Shown: piece after piece, positions 17,103 to 25,425 of the stretch
Layout of the letters: each line of letters opens with the position of its first letter
How positions within the stretch are numbered: the first letter of the stretch is position 1
NCBI RefSeq assembly: GCF_020400655.1
Contig: NZ_JAINRC010000034.1
Coordinates: 1-48,831, forward strand
From: Streptomyces spinosus
Lineage (GTDB): Bacteria > Actinomycetota > Actinomycetes > Streptomycetales > Streptomycetaceae
DNA: 48,831 bases
Direction: 5' to 3'
Program-made: the position numbers and the translations under genes
The notes under the pieces: generated by a model
The model's database searches: none
What the model saw: the letters and a program-made list of their open reading frames with translations, nothing else
Told to the model about the DNA's origin: nothing

Positions 17103-17591
17103 CTAGCACGGGGGCCTGAGCGTGCCGAAGTCTCCTCCGAAGTGGAGCAGCGGCCGGCCTTCCACCCGGTGTTCGAAGTGGCGGACGTCGCCCACGAAGA
17201 TGGTGTGATCGCCGCCGGGCAGTGCCGCCGCGACGTCGCACACGACAGCCGCGATGGCGTCCTTCAGCACCGGCACCCCGTGGTCGTCGGTGATTTCCAC
17301 ACCCGTGAACTTGTCCGGCTTGGAAACGGCGAAGTTCCGCGCGAGGTGCTCGCTGTCCTCGCCGAGGACGTTGACGGCGAAGCGACCGTGCTCCGCGATC
17401 GCGGTCCGCGTGTACAGCTGGTTGCCGATACACACGATCAGTTGGAGCGGGTCGAGGGACAGCGCGGAGACGGCGCTCGCCGTCATGCCGATGGCCGTGC
17501 CGCCCGAGCGTGTGGTGATCACGCTGACGCCTGTGGCGAGTCGGCTCATCGTGGCGCGGAAGCCGAAGACCTTGTCGAGGGTTTCACTCAT
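17103..17591 (-). CDS. Flavin reductase (two-component monooxygenase reductase)
   Basis: This 162-residue protein belongs to the HpaC/flavin reductase-like FMN-binding split-barrel family: FRATMSRLATGVSVITTR, GMTASAVSALSLDPLQLIVC, RFAVNVLGEDSEHLARNFA and GDHTIFVGDVRHFEH. It should reduce FAD or FMN with NAD(P)H and pass the reduced flavin to the HpaB-like oxygenase encoded at 13194-14729. It is the last gene of the operon maleylacetate reductase - hydroxyquinol dioxygenase - flavin reductase, 106 bp after the dioxygenase. Confidence 0.9.
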   Translation of the reverse strand: MSETLDKVFGFRATMSRLATGVSVITTRSGGTAIGMTASAVSALSLDPLQLIVCIGNQLYTRTAIAEHGRFAVNVLGEDSEHLARNFAVSKPDKFTGVEITDDHGVPVLKDAIAAVVCDVAAALPGGDHTIFVGDVRHFEHRVEGRPLLHFGGDFGTLRPPC

Positions 17592-17697
17592 CTGAAGACC
17601 TCCGTGAATGCGGGGCCGGACCCCGCGGTGTGATGGAGTGTTCGGCGTCGGCCGTCCTGGTGGATTGCCGGTTCTCGTCGTGGTGGCGCCCTGGGGA

Positions 17698-18567
17698 TCA
17701 GTCCGTGACGAGGGGTTCGAGGACGAAGGTGTGGCGCAGCAGGGTGTACGGGACCTCGGTCGTTCCCCGGTAGGGCCCGGCGTCGGCCGCGTACGTGTCG
17801 TAGCGCTCGATCAGCGACTGCCTGACGCCGAACACCGGATCGGTGTCCAGGTACGGGTCGTCCGAGGGGAAGAGCATGGTGGTCACACGCTGGAATCCCG
17901 GAGCCTCGATCAGGACGTGCACATGGGCGGGACGCATGAGCGACCTGCCGGTCGCGCTCATGAGTTCGCCGACCGGGCCGTCACCGGGGATCGGGTAGCT
18001 GGACGGGCGAATGGAACGGAAACCGAAGTGCCCTGTCCCGTCGGTACGGAACAGCGCGCGCATCGCCGGCTCGTCCAAGCCTGGTACCTCCATGTCGTAG
18101 TGGCCGTCCGAGTCGCTGTGCCAGACGTCCACCGCCGCATCCGCGACCGGCGCTCCCTCGTGGTCCACAACCCGTCCCTCGAAGAACAGCGGGGTACCGG
18201 GCAGACCTCCGGAGATGTCGGCGGCGTCTGCCTGCTGCGGCCGGTCCTCCCTGAAGTACGGGCCCAGCACGCTGTTCTGCGTGGCCCGGCTGGGGCGTCG
18301 GTTGGTCAGGGTGTCGACCAGCATGGTGCTGCCGAGCACGTCGGACAGCAGGATGAACTCCTGACGCGTCGGGGTGCACGTCTGCCCGGTGCGCGTCAGG
18401 AAGTCGACTCCCCTGGCCCATTCGTCCTGCGTCAGTCCGACGTCGCGGACGAAGGCGTGCAGGTGCCGCACCAGTGATTCCAGGATCTCGGCGACGCGGG
18501 AGTCCTTGGTGTTCCGCATGGTCGAGATCACGGCCTCGGTGATGGCGTCGCTGGTCAGATCACGCAT
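17698..18567 (-). CDS. Hydroxyquinol 1,2-dioxygenase (intradiol)
   Basis: The 289-residue product is an intradiol ring-cleavage dioxygenase that converts hydroxyquinol (1,2,4-trihydroxybenzene) to maleylacetate. The N-terminal dimerisation helices (ITEAVISTMRNTKDSRVAEI) and the catalytic domain are complete. The predicted ferric iron ligands are Y157 (GHYD), Y191 (PSSYPIP), H215 and H217 (PAHVHV), with the expected spacing. The open frame reaches 19116, but I chose the ATG at 18567, which has GGGAGCG upstream and gives the family start. This start overlaps the end of the maleylacetate reductase gene by 8 bp, implying translational coupling. Catechol as a substrate cannot be excluded by eye, but the neighbour argues for hydroxyquinol. 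Confidence 0.92.
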   Translation of the reverse strand: MRDLTSDAITEAVISTMRNTKDSRVAEILESLVRHLHAFVRDVGLTQDEWARGVDFLTRTGQTCTPTRQEFILLSDVLGSTMLVDTLTNRRPSRATQNSVLGPYFREDRPQQADAADISGGLPGTPLFFEGRVVDHEGAPVADAAVDVWHSDSDGHYDMEVPGLDEPAMRALFRTDGTGHFGFRSIRPSSYPIPGDGPVGELMSATGRSLMRPAHVHVLIEAPGFQRVTTMLFPSDDPYLDTDPVFGVRQSLIERYDTYAADAGPYRGTTEVPYTLLRHTFVLEPLVTD

Positions 18568-19693
18568 GACGCGCTCCCGTGGTGGTTGGGTGGTGGGTCG
18601 CGGACATGGTCCGGGGATGTCCGTCGCCTGCTGATGTGCACGGCTGCTGCCCTGCCCAGGCGCGGGCCAGGAGGGCGCGTACAGCGGTCCGTTCGACCGG
18701 TCGCGGGTTCCAGTAGCCGTCCCGCACGATGAGTTCGGCCGCCTGCTCGATGCCCGATTCCGGCATGCCGAGGTCCCGCAGTGCCCGGGGGGCGCCGAGC
18801 CTTCCCGCGAAGTCGAAGAGACCGCCGGCGGCATCAACCGCCGACAGCGCCTTCGCGATGCGTGCCATGGCCTCGGGTGCCGCCGGCGCGTTGTAGGCCA
18901 CCACGTGCGGCAGGACGACAGCGTGGGTTTCGGCGTGCGGAAGCCCGAACGTGCCGCCCAGCACATGGCACACCTTGTGATGCAGGGCCATGCCCACCGT
19001 GCCCAGGCACGTGCCGGCCAGCCACGCCCCGTGCAGGGCGTCGGCCCGCGCCTCGCGGTCGTCCGGGCGTTGTGCGACGACCGGGAGGGAGTGGACGAGG
19101 GATTCGAGCGCTTCACCGGCCATCAGGAAGGCGAGAGGGTCCCGGTCTTGTGCGTAGAGGGCTTCCACGGCGTGCGCCATCGCGTTGATGCCGCTGACCA
19201 CCGATGCCGCCGCGGGAAACGTGAACGTCAGGTCGACGTCGTACACCACGGTCTTCGGCAGCACCTCCGGCAGCCGGCGGGTCGTCTTCCGGCGCCCTTC
19301 GGTCTCTCCGAGGATCGGCGTCATCTCCGAGCCGGCGTACGTGGTGGGCAGCGCCAGCTGTGGCAGCCCGGTCCGCAGGGCGATCGCCTTGCCGAGGCCG
19401 ATCGTCGAGCCACCGCCGATGGCGAGGACCGAGTCCGCTCCCACGGTCCTGGCGTATGCGACCGCCTTCTGCGTGACCTCGACGGGGGTGTGCGCAGCGG
19501 CTTCCGTGAAGGTTCCCACCGCCACCGTACCCAGGACGTCGTGTACCTCCGCTGCCTGGCCCGCTTGACCGGGTGCGCACAGGATGAGCACCCGACGGCA
19601 TCCGAGGGCATCAGCCTCTTCCGGGATACGGCTGCGGGTACCGCTGCCGAAGACCACCTTGGTGATCTGTCCCCGGTGCACGAATGTCTTCAT
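18560..19693 (-). CDS. Maleylacetate reductase
   Basis: The 377-residue product is an iron-containing-alcohol-dehydrogenase-fold maleylacetate reductase that reduces maleylacetate to 3-oxoadipate with NAD(P)H. It carries the nucleotide-binding VLAIGGGSTIGLGKAIAL, LPTTYAGSEMTPILG, SGINAMAHAVEALYA and the His-rich HHKVCHVLGGTFGLPHAETHA. The ATG at 19693 has GGGGA upstream. The C-terminus carries about 25 extra low-complexity residues (from about 350) compared with usual family length, perhaps drift where it overlaps the dioxygenase start. It is the first gene of a three-gene operon. Confidence 0.92.
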   Translation of the reverse strand: MKTFVHRGQITKVVFGSGTRSRIPEEADALGCRRVLILCAPGQAGQAAEVHDVLGTVAVGTFTEAAAHTPVEVTQKAVAYARTVGADSVLAIGGGSTIGLGKAIALRTGLPQLALPTTYAGSEMTPILGETEGRRKTTRRLPEVLPKTVVYDVDLTFTFPAAASVVSGINAMAHAVEALYAQDRDPLAFLMAGEALESLVHSLPVVAQRPDDREARADALHGAWLAGTCLGTVGMALHHKVCHVLGGTFGLPHAETHAVVLPHVVAYNAPAAPEAMARIAKALSAVDAAGGLFDFAGRLGAPRALRDLGMPESGIEQAAELIVRDGYWNPRPVERTAVRALLARAWAGQQPCTSAGDGHPRTMSATHHPTTTGARHA

Positions 19694-20287
19694 GAGTATT
19701 TCCCCAGTCCCCCCGTCTGCTTGGGAGCAAGACTCTCGATGCTCGAATGACGGGGGTCAACGGAAATTGCGAGGGATAACGAACGCCGGCGGTCAAATAC
19801 CTTGTTCGTGGGACAGGCGCCGTGCGCGTGCCTCCGTCTCTCGACGGATATCACCCATCTGCGGTATGCCGGGGATGCCCAGGAGCTGGGATGGTGGATG
19901 CGGAAGTCCGCCAGGCGGCATATGCCTGGCGACATCACCGAAGCGACGTCTGACGGCTCCGCAGTGACGGGCGGCGAGGGTGCACGCAAGGGAGCGTGCA
20001 AACCCGGGATCCGGGCGCTTTTCGCGCGTTTCCCAGGCCAGGTGCCGACAGTCCGGCACGCACCTGATCCACGGCTGAGATCCAGCCGTCGCCCCCACAC
20101 CGGGAAGCCGCCACTCAAGGGATCGCCGACATGGCGCAGGCAGCCGTCGGCACAGTACTGCGCGGGTCTTCACGGCCCTCCTACCCGGCGTCCGGGAGAG
20201 CCCCGGGCCGGAGGGCGCGAGCTCTTCTCGCAGGGCCCTGAACGACACAGAGCGATCGATCAACGCGCTCGCCGACAGGAGACAACG
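19694..20287. other. 594-bp intergenic region between divergent genes
   Basis: No frame has convincing protein character. The end nearest 19694 carries the leader and promoter of the maleylacetate reductase operon (minus strand). TTGACC appears twice there on that strand (around 19755 and 19795), but I could not pair either with a good -10 element. The other end leads into the DMT permease gene with AGGAGA at 20277-20282. The length allows an operator for one of the LuxR-type regulators. Confidence 0.35.
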
Positions 20288-21148
20288 ATGCTGACCGTGC
20301 TGTCGCCGATCTTCGCTCTCCTCGCAGCTGCGACCAACGCTCTGGGAACGGTGATGCAGCGCCGGGCCGCCACCCTGGTCCCGCAGTCCAACGCTCTGCG
20401 CATCGGCCTCATGTGGGACCTGCTGCGCACCCCGGTCTGGCTGCTCGGCATAGGCGGGGTCGTCCTCTCGGCGATCTTCCAGGGCGCCGCGCTGGCCACC
20501 GGTGCGCTGGCGATCGTGCAGCCGCTCTTCATGCTGGAGTTGCCGTTCGTGCTGCTGCTCGCGAGCGTCGTCTTCGGGCGCCCGTTGCCCAGGGCCGGCT
20601 GGCTGCCCGTAGGCGGTATCGCCGTCGGCCTCGGCCTGGCGCTGTTCGCGGCAGCGCCGACCGGTGGCACTCTCCGGGTTCCTGCGGCCCGGTGGACGGC
20701 GGTGGGAACCTGCTGCCTGCTCGCCGTGGCGGTGCTGTGCAGCGTCGCGGTCAAGCTGCCCAACGGCCCTGGCCGCGCCGCATGCCTGGGGTCGGCCGCC
20801 GCCGTCTCCTACTCCCTCACTGCCGCGCTCATGAAGTCCTCGACCGTCGTCCTCGGCCGCCAGGGTATGAGTGCCTTCCTCGCCGCATGGCAGACCTATG
20901 CGTTCGCCGCTCTCGGCGTGTGCGCCCTGTTCCTGCTGGAGAACGCCATGCAGTCCGGACCACTGGTCGCCTCCCAGCCGGCCCTGACCCTCGGCGACAC
21001 GCTGGTGAGCCTGGCTCTCGGTGTCACGCTCTACGGGGAAAGGCTCCGTGGTGGCTGGTGGCTGGCCCTGCAGGTATTCGGGCTCGCGCTGGTGGCGTAT
21101 GGGGTGACCCGCCTGTCACGTCAGCATCTCATTCCCGCAATGACGTGA
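20288..21148 (+). CDS. DMT/EamA-like integral membrane transporter
   Basis: The 286-residue protein is almost entirely hydrophobic, with about nine membrane helices. It opens with MLTVLSPIFALLAAATNALG and contains GALAIVQPLFMLELPFVLLL, typical of the DMT-superfamily proteins (NIPA/EamA-like) annotated in Streptomyces. The ATG at 20288 is preceded by AGGAGA with five bases spacing; the much longer open frame upstream is spurious. It lies divergent from the hydroxyquinol operon and could import or export an aromatic compound, but nothing in the sequence shows the substrate. Confidence 0.82.
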   Translation: MLTVLSPIFALLAAATNALGTVMQRRAATLVPQSNALRIGLMWDLLRTPVWLLGIGGVVLSAIFQGAALATGALAIVQPLFMLELPFVLLLASVVFGRPLPRAGWLPVGGIAVGLGLALFAAAPTGGTLRVPAARWTAVGTCCLLAVAVLCSVAVKLPNGPGRAACLGSAAAVSYSLTAALMKSSTVVLGRQGMSAFLAAWQTYAFAALGVCALFLLENAMQSGPLVASQPALTLGDTLVSLALGVTLYGERLRGGWWLALQVFGLALVAYGVTRLSRQHLIPAMT

Positions 21149-21217
21149 AATACGGTTCGGTGCGACAAAGGCCGGCAGCACAATTCCGGGATCGCAGCCA
21201 ATATCGCCGATCTGCGC

Positions 21218-21573
21218 GGTGGCCATGTGTATGCGACCGGAGTCTCCCCGAGCGACCCCGACTACTTCGGCCTCGCCCCGTCGAAGCCGTCAACCGGGCC
21301 CTGGCCGAAGCCGGCCGGGCCTTCGCCGAGCTCGACCTCGACCTCGACCTACGGGAGCTGAACGAGGCCTTCGCCGCCCAGGTCCTCGGCTGCCTCGCCG
21401 CGTGGCCCGAGTTCGACACGGCGATCCTCAACCCGCAGGGCGGCGCGATCACGCTCGGCCACTCCCTCGGCGCCTCCGGCGCCCGCCAGCTCGCCGGCCG
21501 CGGCACCGGCACCGGCGTGGCCACCCCCTGCATCGGCGCGGGCCAGGAACTCGCCCTCGCCCTCGAACGCTGA
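21218..21573 (+). pseudogene. Beta-ketoadipyl-CoA thiolase-like C-terminal remnant
   Basis: Only the C-terminal part of a thiolase is present. DPDYFGLAP is followed, after a frameshift near 21285, by VEAVNRALAEAG, ELNEAFAAQVLGCLAAWPEF, NPQGGAITLGHSLGASGARQ and TPCIGAGQELALALER. Catalytic His (GHxLG) and Cys (CIGxGQ) positions survive, but the N-terminal nucleophile domain is gone. About ten residues are also missing between GARQLA and the Cys motif. A CTCGAC hexanucleotide is repeated at about 21330-21347, adding residues before ELNEAF. A thiolase would complete the pathway from 3-oxoadipate, so its loss beside the hydroxyquinol genes is notable. Confidence 0.75.
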
Positions 21574-21653
21574 CACGCACGGGACGAGCACACCGTCGTG
21601 GGGCACAGCGTCCGTGACGGGAATCGGCAGCGGCCTCCGCGCGGGGGCGGCAG

Positions 21654-23852
21654 GTGCGGACGTACGGTACTGGTATGTGCGCCATGCGGGAAAGCGGCAC
21701 GGCGCGGCCCGACGGGCCCCGCCCCCCTTCGCCCGCCGCCGGGTCGCTGCGCCGTGCCGAGCTGGACCGGCTGCTGGAACTCGCCGTGCGCGACACGGGC
21801 GTACACGCGGGAGCGGTCTTCCTGCTGGCGTCCGACGGGCAGACCCTGCGGCTGGAGGTGACCGCGGGGATGCCGGCGGAGTATCTCGCGCCCTGGTTCG
21901 GGGTCCCGCTGTCGAGCCGCTTTCCGGTCGCCGACGCGGTGCGCGAGCGGCGGCTCGTCTGGCTCGGCGACCCGGAGGAGCTCGCCCGTCGCTACCCGCG
22001 CACGGCGATCGCCCTGCCCTACCACCATGCGGTGGCCGCGGCACCGGTCCTCACCGGCACCACGGTCTGGGGCGCACTGCTGCTGCTCTGGCCCGGCGCC
22101 GGCTCCCCCTGTGCCGACGGCCCGAGCCCTGAACGGGTCCGTGCCGCCGGTCGGCGTCTGGGACGGTTCCTGCGCGACGCCGCCGGCACCGGTCATGCCG
22201 TCGGTCCGGGACCCACACCCCGCACCCTGGTGCGGCCGCCCGCCCGCAAGCGGGGGCCGGCCGAGGCGCGTGCCGCGGCCGACCTCGTCGAGCGGCTGCC
22301 CTGGGGCAGTTGCTCCCTCGACCTGGAGGGCAGGTTCACCTACGTCAGCGCCACCGCCGCCGCCCTGCTGGGCGCGAGCAGCACCGACGCACTGATCGGC
22401 ACGCGTCCCTGGCAGTCTTTGCCCTGGTGCACCGACCCGGCCTTCGAGGACCGCTTCCGCGCCACCGTGGTCAGCCGGAAGCCCGGGCGTTACACCGCCG
22501 TGCGCCCACCGGACCAGTGGCTCGCGTTCGAGCTCTACCCCGACGACTCGGGGGTAAGCGTCCGCATAGCGCCGACCGGTCCAGGCGGAGATACGCAGCC
22601 GGCGCCCACCAGGACGGAAACGTTCCGGGGCGAGCCGATCCGCCTGGGCGAGGTCTACCGGGTACTGCACCTGGCCGCCGCCCTCTCCGAAACCGTGGGC
22701 GTCTCGGACGTGGTCGATCTGGTCACCGAGGAGATGCTGCCGGCGTTCGGAGCCCGGACCGTCGCCCTGCTCGCAGCCGAGGACGGCAGGATGCGGGTCA
22801 TCGGCCGCAGCGGCTACAACCCCTCGCTGCTCGAACACTTCGACGGCATTCCGCTGACCCACCCGGCACCCGTGGTCCGGGTCCTCGCCACCGGCGTGCC
22901 CAGCTTCTTCGCCTCCTTCGACGAGCTGTCCCGGGCCTACCCGCCCGCCCCGCACCAGAAGGGTCTGCATGCCTGGGCGTTCCTGCCGCTGATCGCCTCC
23001 GGGCGTCCGGTGGGCTCGTGCGTGTTCGCCTTCGACCGGCCCCACCCCTTTCCCGACCAGCAGCGGGTCGTCTTCATCGCGCTCGCGGGACTGATCGCGC
23101 AGGCGCTGGAACGGGCCCGCCTGTACGACACCAGCAACGAACTCGCCAAGACCCTGCAGGCGGCCCTGCTCCCCGACTCGCTGCCCAACCTTCCCGGACT
23201 GGATGTGGCGGCCCGCTATCTGCCCAGCGTCCGCGGCATGGACATCGGCGGCGACTTCTACGACCTGGTCCGGGTCGACGACAACACCGCCGCCGCGGTC
23301 ATCGGAGACGTCCAGGGCCACAACGTCAACGCCGCCGCGCTCATGGGCCGGGTGCGCCCCGCCATCCGCTCGCACGCCGCCTCGGGGGCCACGCCGTCAC
23401 GGGCCCTCGCCCAGGCCAACCGCCAGCTGGTCGCCATGGACACGGGCCGCTTCGTCAGCTGCCTCTACGCCCATCTCGACCTAGCACACCGCCGAGCCGT
23501 CCTCGCCACCGCCGGCCATCCCCCGCCCGTTCTGCGCCGCCCGGACGGCCACGCCGAGGTCCTTGCGCTCCGACCCGGCGTGCTGCTCGGCATCGACCCC
23601 TTCGCGGACTATCCCGCCACCGAGATCCCGCTGACCCCCGGCACCGTCCTCGCCCTGTACACCGACGGCCTCGTCGAGACTCCCGGGGTCGACATGGACG
23701 ACGCCATGTCAGGGCTCGCCACCCAGCTCGCCCGGGCCTCGGCCCAGCCCATGGACCGGCTCGCCACGACCCTGATCGACCATGCACGGCAGACCGCGCC
23801 CCGGACGGACGACATCGCCCTGCTGCTCATCGGGATTGCCACCACCGGATAG
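21654..23852 (+). CDS. GAF/PAS sensor with PP2C (SpoIIE/RsbU-type) phosphatase domain
   Basis: The 732-residue product has an N-terminal GAF domain (about 30-150), a PAS-like segment (about 200-300, FTYVSATAAALLGASSTDAL), a second GAF domain (about 325-480) and a C-terminal PP2C domain from about 500. The PP2C domain shows MDIGGDFYDLVRVDD, VIGDVQGHNVNAAALMGRVR, TAGHPPPVLRRPDG and LALYTDGLVE with the metal-binding aspartates. Such proteins dephosphorylate anti-sigma-factor antagonists in stress or development pathways. Start: GTG at 21654 has GGGGG six bases upstream; the ATG at 21675 is an alternative. No kinase or antagonist gene is adjacent. Confidence 0.9.
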   Translation: MRTYGTGMCAMRESGTARPDGPRPPSPAAGSLRRAELDRLLELAVRDTGVHAGAVFLLASDGQTLRLEVTAGMPAEYLAPWFGVPLSSRFPVADAVRERRLVWLGDPEELARRYPRTAIALPYHHAVAAAPVLTGTTVWGALLLLWPGAGSPCADGPSPERVRAAGRRLGRFLRDAAGTGHAVGPGPTPRTLVRPPARKRGPAEARAAADLVERLPWGSCSLDLEGRFTYVSATAAALLGASSTDALIGTRPWQSLPWCTDPAFEDRFRATVVSRKPGRYTAVRPPDQWLAFELYPDDSGVSVRIAPTGPGGDTQPAPTRTETFRGEPIRLGEVYRVLHLAAALSETVGVSDVVDLVTEEMLPAFGARTVALLAAEDGRMRVIGRSGYNPSLLEHFDGIPLTHPAPVVRVLATGVPSFFASFDELSRAYPPAPHQKGLHAWAFLPLIASGRPVGSCVFAFDRPHPFPDQQRVVFIALAGLIAQALERARLYDTSNELAKTLQAALLPDSLPNLPGLDVAARYLPSVRGMDIGGDFYDLVRVDDNTAAAVIGDVQGHNVNAAALMGRVRPAIRSHAASGATPSRALAQANRQLVAMDTGRFVSCLYAHLDLAHRRAVLATAGHPPPVLRRPDGHAEVLALRPGVLLGIDPFADYPATEIPLTPGTVLALYTDGLVETPGVDMDDAMSGLATQLARASAQPMDRLATTLIDHARQTAPRTDDIALLLIGIATTG

Positions 23853-23931
23853 CGCGCGCCCCGGCTGGGCTTGCACGGCAGGCACTGCGACCGCGCGGCA
23901 TGCCTTGACAGCGCAGAGACCGAGGGCAACG

Positions 23932-24621
23932 ATGGGAACCATGGAAACTAATCAAGTTTCTTCAGTTTCCCCCCATGACGAGTGGCGTGCGGACGTGATC
24001 GTGGAGGCGGCCGGCCGGCTGTTCTTCGGGTCGGGTCTCGCGCGCGTGAGCATGGACGATCTCGCTCGTGAGCTCGGGATGAGCAAGAAGACGATCTACC
24101 GTCACTTCCCCGACAAGCGCAGCCTGCTGACCGCGGTGCTGGACCGCCAGTTCGCCGCGGTGGAGCGCACGCTGGTGGCGGCGACCGAGGAGGCGGAAGG
24201 GCGGCCGTTCGCCGTGCGGGTGCAGCGGTTCCTGATCGCGGCGGGCGGTGAGCTCGGGCGGATCGGCGCGCCTCAGCTCGCGACCGGGCGGGGCGACGCG
24301 ATGCTGCGCCAGTACGTGCAGCAGCGTGTGGACGCGGTGGTCTACCAGCGGCTCGACGAGTTGTTCCGGGAGGGACACCAGCAGGGCTTGCTGCCGGCGC
24401 CGCCGGAGCTGCTGAGTGAGATCACCCGCGGCGCGCTGGAGCGGCTGCTCATGTCGGATCTGCCGCGCGATCTGGACTGGACCGCGGCCGATCTGCTGCG
24501 GGCGACCGTCGACACCGTGCTGTACGGGGCGATCCGCCCGACAGGGCAGGGCATCGACGACGAACAACCCCGGGCGGTTATCCCGACGGCCCGCGATGAC
24601 GAGCAGGAGGTGGGCCCATGA
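23932..24621 (+). CDS. TetR-family regulator of the SDR/NMT1-like operon
   Basis: The 229-residue TetR protein has its HTH at about residues 20-65 (VSMDDLARELGMSKKTIYRH, FPDKRSLLTAVLDRQ) and a C-terminal domain resembling the TetR_C group found in Gram-positive regulators. The start ATG at 23932 has GAGGG upstream; ATG at 23941 is an alternative. Codons 4-13 (GAA ACT AAT CAA GTT TCT TCA GTT) are AT-rich and rare for this organism and coincide with an inverted repeat, probably an operator inside the coding start. Its stop overlaps the SDR start (ATGA), so regulator and SDR are translationally coupled. Confidence 0.87.
   Translation: MGTMETNQVSSVSPHDEWRADVIVEAAGRLFFGSGLARVSMDDLARELGMSKKTIYRHFPDKRSLLTAVLDRQFAAVERTLVAATEEAEGRPFAVRVQRFLIAAGGELGRIGAPQLATGRGDAMLRQYVQQRVDAVVYQRLDELFREGHQQGLLPAPPELLSEITRGALERLLMSDLPRDLDWTAADLLRATVDTVLYGAIRPTGQGIDDEQPRAVIPTARDDEQEVGP
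23943..23970. promoter_or_regulatory. Inverted-repeat operator candidate inside the TetR coding start
   Basis: GGAAACT (23943-23949), AAGTTTC (23954-23960) and AGTTTCC (23964-23970) form overlapping dyads: GAAACT-N5-AGTTTC and GGAAACT-N14-AGTTTCC. The stretch is distinctly AT-rich in a high-GC gene and forces rare codons, which suggests selection on the DNA. It is likely an autoregulatory site. Confidence 0.5.
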
Positions 24622-25373
24622 CCGGGACGACCGGCAGGGTGGCGTTGGTGACGGGGGCCAGCAGCGGAATCGGCGCGGCCACGGCGCGACTTCTGGCCGC
24701 GCGAGGAATGCGCGTGGTGGTCAACTACCTCCGCAACACCAAGGCGGCCGAGGAGGTCGTGGCCGACATCGAGACCGCAGGCGGCCAGGCCATGGCCGTG
24801 CAGGCCGACGTGCGCGAGGAGACGGCCGTCGAGAGTATGGTCGGGCGGGTCCAGGCCGCGTGGGGCGGCGTCGACGTGCTCGTGCACAACGCGCTCATCC
24901 CCTATGCGGTCAAGCCGTTCCAGGACATGACGTGGGAAGAACTGGGCGGCAAGATCGACGCCGAGATGCACGCGGCGTTCGCGGTCACCAAGGCCGTACT
25001 GCCCACGATGACCGAACGGCGCTGGGGACGCCTCGTCTACATCGGCACCGGACTCAGCCGCGTGCCTCGGGCGGGCATGATCGCGCTGGGCGTCTCCAAG
25101 GCCGCACTCGAGCAGTTCGCCCGGTATCTCGCCCAGGAACTCGGCCCGCAGGGCATCACGGTGAACGTCGTCTCGCCCGGCCCGGTGGAGTCCCGCACCG
25201 CCGATGCCGTGCTCGACGACGCGACGAGGCAGCGGCAGGTGGCCGCCACCCCCCTGGGCCGCCTGGCCCACCCGGCCGACGTCGCCCAAGCGGTCGCCTT
25301 CTACACCGCCGAGGACAACTCCTTCATGACCGGCACCACGGCCGCGGTCAACGGCGGCATGGCCATGTACTGA
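24618..25373 (+). CDS. SDR-family protein lacking the catalytic tyrosine
   Basis: This 251-residue short-chain dehydrogenase-like protein has VALVTGASSGIGAATARLLA (NAD(P) binding), a VLVHNALIPYAVKPF segment in place of NNAG, and the C-terminal ELGPQGITVNVVSPGPVESR. At the active site, where most SDRs have YxxxK, the sequence is MIALGVSKAALEQFARYL. The lysine is present but the tyrosine position is leucine, so classical SDR chemistry looks compromised. Either it catalyses something else or it is a binding or partner protein. It overlaps the TetR gene by 4 bp and is followed after 52 bp by an NMT1/THI5-like gene, making a three-gene unit. Confidence 0.87.
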   Translation: MTGTTGRVALVTGASSGIGAATARLLAARGMRVVVNYLRNTKAAEEVVADIETAGGQAMAVQADVREETAVESMVGRVQAAWGGVDVLVHNALIPYAVKPFQDMTWEELGGKIDAEMHAAFAVTKAVLPTMTERRWGRLVYIGTGLSRVPRAGMIALGVSKAALEQFARYLAQELGPQGITVNVVSPGPVESRTADAVLDDATRQRQVAATPLGRLAHPADVAQAVAFYTAEDNSFMTGTTAAVNGGMAMY

Positions 25374-25425
25374 CACGCGCTGCCCGCACACTCGGCCGCC
25401 CTCAAACGATCAAGGAACTGCGTTC

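Noticed and set aside
18568..19116. N-terminal extension of the hydroxyquinol dioxygenase frame
   Set aside because: It lies within the maleylacetate reductase gene in another frame; the ATG at 18567 gives the normal family N-terminus.
19802..20287. N-terminal extension of the DMT transporter frame by 162 codons
   Set aside because: The extension is arginine/proline-rich with no membrane segments, and the ATG at 20288 has an AGGAGA ribosome binding site.
21182..21290. NSGIAANIADLRGGHVYATG read as a separate small protein
   Set aside because: It runs into the thiolase remnant and has no start or ribosome binding site; its origin is unclear.
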